From assembly GCA_015494775.1 (NCBI GenBank), contig WGAP01000211.1, positions 1 to 5,877 of the forward strand: 5,877 nt of DNA, written 5' to 3'. The translations under genes were made by a program, and so were the position numbers. Within the stretch, counting starts at the first letter, position 1, and each line of letters begins with the position of its first letter. Source of the DNA: Flavobacteriales bacterium (GTDB lineage Bacteria > Bacteroidota > Bacteroidia > Flavobacteriales > Flavobacteriaceae). The notes under the pieces are model-generated. The model searched no databases. It was not told where the DNA came from and was given only the letters and a program-made list of their open reading frames with translations. Positions 1 through 5,117 of the stretch are shown one piece after another.

Positions 1-111
1 GCCGTAGGCCTGCCGTGGCGGCGGGGCGACCAGCAGGAAGCCACGTCCGCCACGCTTGCAGGGCAAGAGCGGGCCGCACGCGCATTTGAGCGGACAGCCC
101 GACGGCGCCTG

Positions 112-187
112 GCGTTGCAGCAAGCATAAAACATTCACACCAAGTCTTGAATTCGACTTATCCGACATTTTATGCTTGCTGCAACGC
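112..187. repeat. Perfect 20-bp inverted repeat with nested inner hairpin
   Basis: The left arm GCGTTGCAGCAAGCATAAAA (112-131) is exactly reverse-complemented at 168-187. The 36-base centre contains a second small inverted repeat, AAGTC at 142-146 and GACTT at 155-159. The A-run lies at the inner end of the left arm and the T-run at the inner end of the right arm, so no T-tract follows the stem and the element does not look like an intrinsic terminator. No target-site duplication is visible: the flanks CTG and GTG do not match. It could be a palindromic intergenic repeat, a recombinase or protein binding site, or part of a folded RNA. Confidence 0.9.
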
Positions 188-194
188 GTGAGGA

Positions 195-237
195 ACTGCA
201 AGCGGGAGGCCGCTCCGCCGGCCGAAGCGCTTGCAGT
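195..237. repeat. 10-bp inverted repeat (hairpin)
   Basis: ACTGCAAGCG at 195-204 is exactly reverse-complemented by CGCTTGCAGT at 228-237. The 23-base interior is G+C-rich and can itself pair, with GGCC at 208-211 and GGCC at 220-223. It begins 7 bases after the large palindrome ends. The same CGCTTGCAG sequence also occurs at 53-61. Confidence 0.75.
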
Positions 238-247
238 GGCCCCGCCG

Positions 248-264
248 CGGCGCCGAAGGCGCCG
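248..264. repeat. Short G+C hairpin with GAA loop
   Basis: CGGCGCC at 248-254 pairs with GGCGCCG at 258-264 across a three-base GAA loop. It directly abuts the next, longer inverted repeat, which starts at 265. Confidence 0.6.
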
Positions 265-354
265 GGCGGATGGCCGGATGTAAACATTTGAAAATCAATG
301 GAAAGCCGCGGGGCGGGGCGCCGACAAATTTACGCCAACGTCCGGCCATCCGCC
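265..354. repeat. Long-stem inverted repeat, 14 bp perfect, extendable to 17
   Basis: GGCGGATGGCCGGA (265-278) is exactly reverse-complemented by TCCGGCCATCCGCC (341-354). The stem extends inward through one T-G pair (279/340) and two Watson-Crick pairs (280/339 and 281/338). The interior contains a further short pairing, ATTTG (286-290) with CAAAT (325-329). The arms are too G+C-rich and the loop too long for a usual intrinsic terminator, and no T-tract follows. Confidence 0.75.
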
Positions 355-445
355 GCGGGCATTCGCCCGCCGGCGGGGCCCCGAACCCGAGCGCCGGGGC
401 GCCCAAAAACTCCGCACCCGCCATCCGAAAATGCACGGGAAACCT

Positions 446-453
446 TATCTTTG
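446..453 (+). promoter_or_regulatory. Bacteroidota-type -7 promoter element for the transketolase gene
   Basis: TATCTTTG matches the Bacteroidota primary sigma -7 consensus TAnnTTTG and is followed by CAC, a common continuation in this phylum. A start of transcription a few bases downstream would give a leader of roughly 10-15 bases before the ATG at 472. No TTG or TTTG -33 element is visible at the expected spacing, so the upstream half is weak or replaced by another contact. This element also supports placing the start codon at 472 rather than at the more upstream in-frame ATG at 298. Confidence 0.65.
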
Positions 454-471
454 CACTCAAACACGGCACAA

Positions 472-1425
472 ATGGCAAATTTCAGTTATACCGAAAAAAA
501 AGATACGCGCTCGGGATTCGGCGATGCGCTGCTGCAATTGGGACGCGAAGACGAACGCATTGTGGCCCTGACCGCCGACGTGGCCGGCTCGGTCAAAATG
601 ACGGCCTTTGCACGGGAATTTCCCGAACGTTTTTTTGATACGGGCATTCAGGAAGCCAACATGATAGGCATGGCCGCCGGATTTACGCTCGAAGGGAAAA
701 TTCCATTTGCCTCCACCTTTGCCGAATTTGCCACCGGCCGCGTGTATGACCAAATCCGCCAAGCCGTGGCCTATTCCGAGAAAAACGTCAAAATCGCCGC
801 ATCGCACGCAGGGCTCACCGTGGGCGAAGACGGCGCCACGCATCAAGCGTTGGAAGATATCGGGATGATGAAAATGCTGCCCGGAATGACCGTTATCAAC
901 ACTTGCGACTACAACCAAACCTACAACGCCACACTGGCCGTGGCCCGCCATCAAGGCCCCGTTTACCTGCGTTTCGGACGCCCCAAAGTGCCTAACTTTA
1001 CGCCCAAGGATATGCCCTTCGAAATCGGTAAGGGTTGGTTGATGCAAGAAGGCACCGACGTGAGCATCATTGCCACCGGACACCTGGTGTGGGAAGCCGT
1101 GGAAGCGGCACGTATGCTGGAAAAGGAAGGACTTAGCGTGGAATTAATCAACATTCACACCATCAAGCCCTTGGACGACGAGTTAATTTTGGCATCCGCC
1201 GCCAAAACCGGCGCCGTGGTTACGGCCGAAGAACACAGTATCCTGGGGGGACTGGGCGAAAGCGTGGCCCGGCTGTTGGCCTTGCACCACCCTGTGCCGC
1301 AGGAATTTGTGGCCGTCAAGGACCAATTCGGTCAGTCAGGCAAAGATTTTGAACTGATGAAACTATACGGCCTGGATGCCGAACATATTGTTGCCGCGGC
1401 CAAGAAAGCCGTGAAGCGGAAATAA
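472..1425 (+). CDS. Transketolase, C-terminal subunit (split form)
   Basis: This 317-residue protein is the C-terminal half of a two-gene transketolase. With its N-terminal partner it would be a cytoplasmic thiamine diphosphate enzyme moving two-carbon ketol units between sugar phosphates in the non-oxidative pentose phosphate pathway. The pyrimidine-binding domain covers roughly residues 5-170. It shows GIQEANMIGMAAG at 58-70 with the glutamate (E61) expected to activate the cofactor, FASTFAEFATGR at 79-90, and SHAGLTVGEDGATHQALED at 111-129, matching the family GEDGPTHQ motif. The C-terminal transketolase domain follows at about 190-317, with TDVSIIATGHLVWEA and INIHTIKPLDDE. An in-frame ATG lies at 298, but the 58 extra residues it would add are Arg/Pro-rich, unlike the family, and a -7 promoter lies between the two, so 472 is preferred. 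No Shine-Dalgarno sequence is visible. The N-terminal subunit gene, usually directly upstream, is not in the 471 bases to the left. 1-deoxyxylulose-5-phosphate synthase is less likely given the length. Confidence 0.95.
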   Translation: MANFSYTEKKDTRSGFGDALLQLGREDERIVALTADVAGSVKMTAFAREFPERFFDTGIQEANMIGMAAGFTLEGKIPFASTFAEFATGRVYDQIRQAVAYSEKNVKIAASHAGLTVGEDGATHQALEDIGMMKMLPGMTVINTCDYNQTYNATLAVARHQGPVYLRFGRPKVPNFTPKDMPFEIGKGWLMQEGTDVSIIATGHLVWEAVEAARMLEKEGLSVELINIHTIKPLDDELILASAAKTGAVVTAEEHSILGGLGESVARLLALHHPVPQEFVAVKDQFGQSGKDFELMKLYGLDAEHIVAAAKKAVKRK

Positions 1426-1437
1426 CTTCGGACAAAT

Positions 1438-3585
1438 TCACTTCCTCATCACCAACTCCAAATCCTGCAAAGGCACCGTGGCCGAAAAGCGGCCGTAGCT
1501 TAGCACGGCCTTGTCGCCTTCGATACGTTCGAGCGTGGCATTGGCACTGCTGCCTTTGATGCGCACGCGGTCGCCCGGCTTGGGCACATAAGGCATACGT
1601 GCGATTTCGATTTTGGTCAATTGCTTGCGCACATCGTTGTTTTGTAGCAATTGGCTTACTTCCTTTTTGGTCTTTTGCAGTTTTTTGGCCGATGATGTCT
1701 TGGACGGCTTTGCACTTTGCTTGACAAATTCCTTTTCCCACCACCGGCCTACGGATTTGAGCAAGGAACGACGGTCGCCCGTGCGGGCGGCTTGGTCAAA
1801 GAGTTGGAGGATTTTACGGCCCGCTTCGGTTTGGCGGTGTTCCTCCTCGTAGAGTTGGCGGAATTGGTCCAATTTTTTCAGCAAGCGGTAATTTTGCTCT
1901 TCCAGTTCCTTTTGGCGGGCTTCCAAGGCCTTGGTTTGCCGTTGCAGAGCTTCGGTATTTTGGCGCAGGTTTTTCTTTTCGTCTTGCAAAGCGCTCAGCG
2001 TGCGGTCGAAATGGACCTTGGCGCGGTCCACCTTCTTTTTGGCCCGGTTGATGATGCGCCAAGGAATGCCCATACGGGCGGCCACTTCGAAGGTAAACGA
2101 ACTGCCGGGCTGACCCGTAATCAGGCGGTAGGTCGGTTCCATTTTTTTCAGGTCGAATTCCATATAGGCGTTTAGCACGCCGTCCAATTGTTCGGCGCGA
2201 AGTTTGAGGTTGTTATAATGCGTGGTAATGATGCCATAAGCACCGCTCTTTTGGAAAGCTTCGAGGAACACCTCGGCCAATGCTCCGCCCAGTTCGGGGT
2301 CGGAACCGGTGCCGAACTCGTCAATCAAAAACAAAGTGTGCGCATCGGCAAGCCGGAGGAAAAGCCGCATGTTTTTGAGCCGGTAGCTGTATGTGGAAAG
2401 TTCGTTTTCAATGGATTGATGATCGCCTACATCACTCAGGATTTTACGAAAAAAAGGCATACGGCTGTCCGGATGCACGGGCACGGGCCAACCGGATTGA
2501 AGCATCAATTGAAGCAAACCTGCGGTTTTGAGCGCAATACTTTTGCCGCCGGCGTTGGGGCCCGAAATGACCAAAATCCTTTGCCCGGGATGCAAGTGGA
2601 TGTCGTGGGGCACGACGGGCTCGCCTTTTTCCTTGTTTTTCAGTAGCAAGAGCGGATGGTAGGCCTTGTGCAAAAATACTTCTTGTTCCGTGGTCAATCG
2701 GGGTAAAACGGCATCGATTTCCTGCGCAAAACGTGCTTTGGCTTCGGCAAATCCCGCTTCGACCAAAAAATCCGCGTAATCTTGCAATTCATTTTTGTAT
2801 TCACGGATAAAATCCGCTAAATTTTTTAAAATACGGACAATTTCGGTTTTTTCATCGGCCGCCAGGTTTTGCAGGCGTCGCGTATGCGGAGCAATGCTTT
2901 CGGGTTCGATAAACACAATGGTTCCGTTGCGTGAAGTGCCCAACACCTGACCCGGCACCTGCCGGCGATACATAGCCTTGACGGCCAACACGGGTCTGTC
3001 GTCCAAATAACTTTCTCCTATTTCGTCCAACAATCCGGCTTTCTCGTATTTTTTCCGCACACGTGCAAAGGCCTCATCACGTTGGCGAAACACTTCGTGC
3101 ATTTGACTACGAATAACAGCCAGGGTTTCCGACGCGTTGTCCTTGATTTGACCTTCGCGGTTGATTTTATTCCGTATTTCCTTGGCAATCTCCGGATGAA
3201 TGGCCAACAACGAAAGCGCATCGTTCCAATGCGGGTAATCCGGACCGAATTTTTTCAGGAAGCGTTTCCATTGCAGCAGGGTTTCCACGGCGCCGGCCAT
3301 GGACAAAAAATCTTTGGGTTCGGGAAAATAGGCCTCCACCCGCATTTTTTCCAAGGGCTTATCGTAGGACTCAAAATGTGCAGGCGGAAAGGGCTCTCCG
3401 CGTTGCAATGCACGCATCATTTCATCGGTGCGATACAATTCCACTTCCACATCACGGCGGTCGGTGTAGGGTTTGGCATTGAGGATGCGCCTTCTGACCG
3501 GTTCATTGACGGCATAAAGGGCCGTGTGTTCCAACACTTGCCCGAAATCCAAATCGTCCAACACTTTGGGATGAATATAGGCCAT
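1438..3585 (-). CDS. mutS2: MutS2 family ATPase lacking the C-terminal Smr domain
   Basis: This 715-residue cytoplasmic protein is a MutS paralogue. It lacks the mismatch-recognition domain of MutS; characterised MutS2 proteins split collided ribosomes and/or restrain recombination. The N-terminal core and lever helices occupy about residues 1-330. The ABC-type ATPase follows: Walker A GPNAGGKS at 342-349, the MutS signature region SDVGDHQSIENELSTYS at 384-400, Walker B LFLIDEFGTGSDP at 418-430, and the switch histidine in ITTHY at 453-457. A charged coiled-coil-like segment covers about 515-600, and a KOW-like beta domain (PKPGDRVRIKG onward) about 666-713. The protein then stops. Full-length MutS2 is usually about 780-800 residues and ends in a Smr nuclease domain, which is absent here. 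The transketolase stop codon lies only 12 bp away, so there is no room for a decayed Smr remnant. The ATG at 3585 sits just downstream of a good promoter; no Shine-Dalgarno sequence is seen. Confidence 0.95.
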   Translation of the reverse strand: MAYIHPKVLDDLDFGQVLEHTALYAVNEPVRRRILNAKPYTDRRDVEVELYRTDEMMRALQRGEPFPPAHFESYDKPLEKMRVEAYFPEPKDFLSMAGAVETLLQWKRFLKKFGPDYPHWNDALSLLAIHPEIAKEIRNKINREGQIKDNASETLAVIRSQMHEVFRQRDEAFARVRKKYEKAGLLDEIGESYLDDRPVLAVKAMYRRQVPGQVLGTSRNGTIVFIEPESIAPHTRRLQNLAADEKTEIVRILKNLADFIREYKNELQDYADFLVEAGFAEAKARFAQEIDAVLPRLTTEQEVFLHKAYHPLLLLKNKEKGEPVVPHDIHLHPGQRILVISGPNAGGKSIALKTAGLLQLMLQSGWPVPVHPDSRMPFFRKILSDVGDHQSIENELSTYSYRLKNMRLFLRLADAHTLFLIDEFGTGSDPELGGALAEVFLEAFQKSGAYGIITTHYNNLKLRAEQLDGVLNAYMEFDLKKMEPTYRLITGQPGSSFTFEVAARMGIPWRIINRAKKKVDRAKVHFDRTLSALQDEKKNLRQNTEALQRQTKALEARQKELEEQNYRLLKKLDQFRQLYEEEHRQTEAGRKILQLFDQAARTGDRRSLLKSVGRWWEKEFVKQSAKPSKTSSAKKLQKTKKEVSQLLQNNDVRKQLTKIEIARMPYVPKPGDRVRIKGSSANATLERIEGDKAVLSYGRFSATVPLQDLELVMRK

Positions 3586-3604
3586 AAAACACGGATGTGG
3601 TGAA

Positions 3605-3637
3605 CAAAGTTAGCGTAAATCGGGCATTCCATACAAA
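3605..3637 (-). promoter_or_regulatory. mutS2 promoter (Bacteroidota -33/-7)
   Basis: On the minus strand, TTTG (3634-3637) and TAACTTTG (3605-3612) are separated by 21 bases, matching the Bacteroidota TTTG / TAnnTTTG promoter. Transcription would begin around 3598, giving a leader of about a dozen bases before the ATG at 3585. The -33 TTTG overlaps the T-tract of the terminator of the gene upstream. Confidence 0.75.
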
Positions 3638-3664
3638 AAATCCTCTGCCGGAACCGGCAGAGGA
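3635..3664 (-). terminator. Intrinsic terminator after the 122-aa gene
   Basis: TCCTCTGCCGG (3641-3651) and CCGGCAGAGGA (3654-3664) form a perfect 11-bp inverted repeat around two bases, in practice a 10-bp stem with a four-base loop. Read on the minus strand it is followed immediately by six T residues (3640 to 3635), the classic rho-independent layout. It lies 22 bases beyond the stop codon of the 122-residue gene. On the plus strand no T-tract follows, so it acts in one direction. Confidence 0.9.
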
Positions 3665-3686
3665 TTGAAAGGATGTTTTTTGCCGT

Positions 3687-4055
3687 TTAAAGCGCTTCTT
3701 CGAAGGCACGGCGGGCATCGGGCAAGGCAATGTTAAGCAAAAGTCCCAATTGCACCTTTTTGCCATCGACCAACATACCCCATTGATAATTGTCTTTAAG
3801 TTGCATCACCACGACCACGTTGTCGCCTTCCAAATCCAGCATGTAGTAGTCTTTGAGTCCGGGGAATCCGGCGCCTTTGAGGGCTTTGTTCATGAATTCG
3901 GTTACGCGTTCGAAAAGTGCCGTGGCTTGGGCGTTGGAATTGTAGCCGGCAATGGATTGTCCCGTTCCGGTCAACCAAATATCACAAGCTACAAGTGCAT
4001 TGCCCAAATCGTCTTTGAGGACTTCAATGGCTTCGTTCAGTTTTTTTACGTTCAT
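3687..4055 (-). CDS. Small alpha/beta protein, possible roadblock/LC7-like domain
   Basis: This 122-residue soluble protein has no signal peptide or membrane segment. The secondary structure readable from the sequence is helix (about 2-17), two strands (about 20-29 and 32-38), a long helix (about 41-63), three strands (about 69-76, 79-87 and 90-107) and a C-terminal helix (about 111-122). That order resembles the roadblock/LC7 fold used by MglB-type regulators of small GTPases. The family is not certain: the central motifs DYYMLDLEGDNVVVVMQL and YQWGMLVDGKKVQLGLLLN are not ones that can be assigned decisively by eye. It is the second gene of a pair, starting 17 bp after the stop of the 281-residue gene, and a strong terminator follows it. 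The ATG at 4055 follows an A-rich stretch (AAAAAATAAATTGCT) typical of Bacteroidota translation starts. The coding call is firm; the fold is inference. Confidence 0.85.
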   Translation of the reverse strand: MNVKKLNEAIEVLKDDLGNALVACDIWLTGTGQSIAGYNSNAQATALFERVTEFMNKALKGAGFPGLKDYYMLDLEGDNVVVVMQLKDNYQWGMLVDGKKVQLGLLLNIALPDARRAFEEAL

Positions 4056-4072
4056 AGCAATTTATTTTTTGG

Positions 4073-4918
4073 TTAAGATTGTTCGCTCAATGCTTGGTGA
4101 TAGAGTTTCAAAATCCAGGGCCTTACAATAAAAAGCATTTGACCCGGGATTACGGGATTTTCATCGAAAACAATAACCACGAGGTGATCATCCAGGAAAA
4201 GGGTCATCATCATCTTGCCTTCGTCCAGATGCATCATTGCATGGCGGACATTTTTCAGCCCAACGGTTTGCATTTCTTTTTCCAATGCCCGGGTAAGGGT
4301 GGTCAGGGCTTCGAGGCGGTAATGGGTTTCACCTTCTTGAAAATAGGTTTTTCCGTCCTTTCCAATAATAGCTATTAAATGTATTTTTCCATCAACCGAA
4401 GAAAAAATTTCCGGAACGGTTTCTTTGAAAACATTTACTTTCAATGGTTTGGAAGTAACGACGGTTTGTTTAGGTTCGGGTTTTTCATCAAGGTTTTTTT
4501 TCGGTTTTTCCGGTGTAATATTCTTCTCTGCTGATTTTTGGGACGTTTCGGTGATTGTGGAAACGGGTTTTTCAGGTTTCGTTTCTTTTATTTCCTTGAC
4601 CGGTATATTTTCTTTTTTGTCTTCTATTGATTTTATATTAGGAGTAATAGGTTTGATATCCGATTTTGAATCTATATTTGGCTTACCGGATTTGGGTGCA
4701 AAACGCACTTTTTCGGGCTCTTGATCGGCCACACGCTTTACGGTTTCGCTAAAACCTTTGGAAGCATCCGAACCGGAAGCGGATTTTTTGAAATCTTCCA
4801 AACGGCGCGGATATTTTCGCCTGGGGGCATCCTTGCCGAGAATATCTTCCAAGGTTTTGGGAGCAGACTTATCTTTATCCGATTTTTTTGTTTCCTTTTT
4901 CTTAAAAATGTTCCACAT
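4073..4918 (-). CDS. Protein with long charged disordered N-terminus and C-terminal roadblock-like domain
   Basis: This 281-residue protein has no recognised overall family. Residues 1-158 are Lys/Glu/Pro/Ser-rich and low in hydrophobics, starting MWNIFKKKETKK and carrying KPEKP and EKPEPK-type stretches: a probable disordered tether, with a basic start that might touch membrane or nucleic acid. Residues 160-281 form a compact domain with the order helix (162-174), strands (178-186, 190-194), long helix (199-219), strands (223-231, 235-241, 245-252, 261-266) and final helix (267-277). This resembles the product of the next gene and a roadblock/LC7 fold. The DNA encoding the linker, around 4500-4720, is noticeably A+T-richer than the flanking domain-coding DNA, as expected for a fast-evolving low-complexity segment. 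The ATG at 4918 lies about 25 bases after a good promoter. It is probably co-transcribed with the 122-residue gene. A YbjN-like or secretion-chaperone-like fold is an alternative. Confidence 0.85.
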   Translation of the reverse strand: MWNIFKKKETKKSDKDKSAPKTLEDILGKDAPRRKYPRRLEDFKKSASGSDASKGFSETVKRVADQEPEKVRFAPKSGKPNIDSKSDIKPITPNIKSIEDKKENIPVKEIKETKPEKPVSTITETSQKSAEKNITPEKPKKNLDEKPEPKQTVVTSKPLKVNVFKETVPEIFSSVDGKIHLIAIIGKDGKTYFQEGETHYRLEALTTLTRALEKEMQTVGLKNVRHAMMHLDEGKMMMTLFLDDHLVVIVFDENPVIPGQMLFIVRPWILKLYHQALSEQS

Positions 4919-4947
4919 TATAATAGTTTTTGCAAGGGTTTTACCGC

Positions 4948-4980
4948 CAAAGATAGTAATTTTTTTTCGGACAAAACAAA
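4948..4980 (-). promoter_or_regulatory. Promoter of the two-gene roadblock-like unit
   Basis: On the minus strand, TTTG (4977-4980) and TATCTTTG (4948-4955) are 21 bases apart, the same spacing as at the mutS2 promoter. A second TTTG at 4972-4975 would give a 16-base spacer and is less likely. Transcription would start near 4941, leaving about 23 bases before the ATG at 4918. Confidence 0.75.
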
Positions 4981-4990
4981 ATATTCCACC

Positions 4991-5050
4991 TAAAATATTT
5001 CCAATAAAATGACAAAAAGCATAAAATATTAACGAAAATATAAAATATTA
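4991..5050. repeat. Three direct copies of TAAAATATT in A+T-rich gap
   Basis: TAAAATATT occurs at 4991-4999, 5022-5030 and 5041-5049. The last two are part of an identical 11-base ATAAAATATTA (5021-5031 and 5040-5050). The first copy begins 11 bases upstream of the -33 element of the two-gene unit. They may be regulator binding sites, an UP-like or curved upstream region, or chance in a very A+T-rich stretch. The rest of the 4919-5117 gap holds the promoter and nothing else recognised, and no clear terminator is seen after the MEMO gene. Confidence 0.4.
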
Positions 5051-5117
5051 CCACTTAATCGGGAAGTTACAAAGCATATTTCAGATTTTTTCTTAATAAA
5101 AATTTATAAAAATGAAA

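Larger units (their letters stand above)
1..470. other. G+C-rich non-coding region with clustered inverted repeats
   Basis: No convincing gene is visible here. The frames that stay open are short, overlap on both strands and translate to Arg/Pro/Gly/Ala-rich strings typical of G+C-rich non-coding DNA. The stretch is visibly richer in G+C than the genes beside it, apart from an A+T-richer island at about 127-172. It contains a series of inverted repeats: 14-21/47-54 (8 bp), 112-131/168-187 (20 bp), 195-204/228-237 (10 bp), 248-254/258-264 (7 bp, GAA loop) and 265-281/338-354 (17 pairs, one G-T). There is also a self-complementary CGGGGCCCCG at 374-383. GCCGCGG recurs at 244-250, 305-311 and 352-358, and CGGGGCGCC at 314-322 and 395-403. 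No tRNA, tmRNA or RNase P hallmark was recognised. It may be a structured RNA, a cluster of palindromic intergenic repeats or the remnant of a mobile element; the sequence does not decide. Confidence 0.7.

Noticed and set aside
1..129. Plus-strand frame open from the left edge to a TAA at 127-129, possible C-terminus of an upstream gene
   Set aside because: The translation is Arg/Ala-rich with no family resemblance, and openness over 42 codons is expected in G+C-rich DNA. The sequence to the left would be needed to decide.
1..168. Minus-strand frame open from an ATG at 168-166 to the left window edge (56 codons, starting MSDKSNSRLG, with a Cys-rich CPLKCACGPLLPC stretch)
   Set aside because: It starts inside the large palindrome, has no recognisable family or promoter, and competes with other frames open on both strands in the same G+C-rich DNA. 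It could be the start of a real gene, but nothing beyond openness supports it.
112..187. Large palindrome as an intrinsic terminator
   Set aside because: No T-tract follows the stem on either strand; the A and T runs lie at the inner, loop-proximal ends.
1..470. tRNA, tmRNA, RNase P or CRISPR array in the G+C-rich region
   Set aside because: No T-loop GGTTCGAATCC-type sequence, no RNase P core motifs and no regular repeat-spacer pattern were seen; the repeats are inverted and irregularly spaced.
298..471. Longer transketolase product starting at the ATG at 298
   Set aside because: The 58 extra residues are Arg/Pro/Gly-rich, not part of the family, overlap the 265-354 inverted repeat, and lie upstream of the -7 promoter element at 446-453.
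457..1083. Long open frame on the minus strand opposite the transketolase gene
   Set aside because: It is a shadow of the plus-strand gene, whose family motifs are unambiguous; the antisense translation is His/Gly/Phe-rich without known domains.
1717..2646. Plus-strand open frames opposite mutS2
   Set aside because: The MutS2 reading frame is intact with all ATPase motifs; the opposing frames have no promoter or family features.
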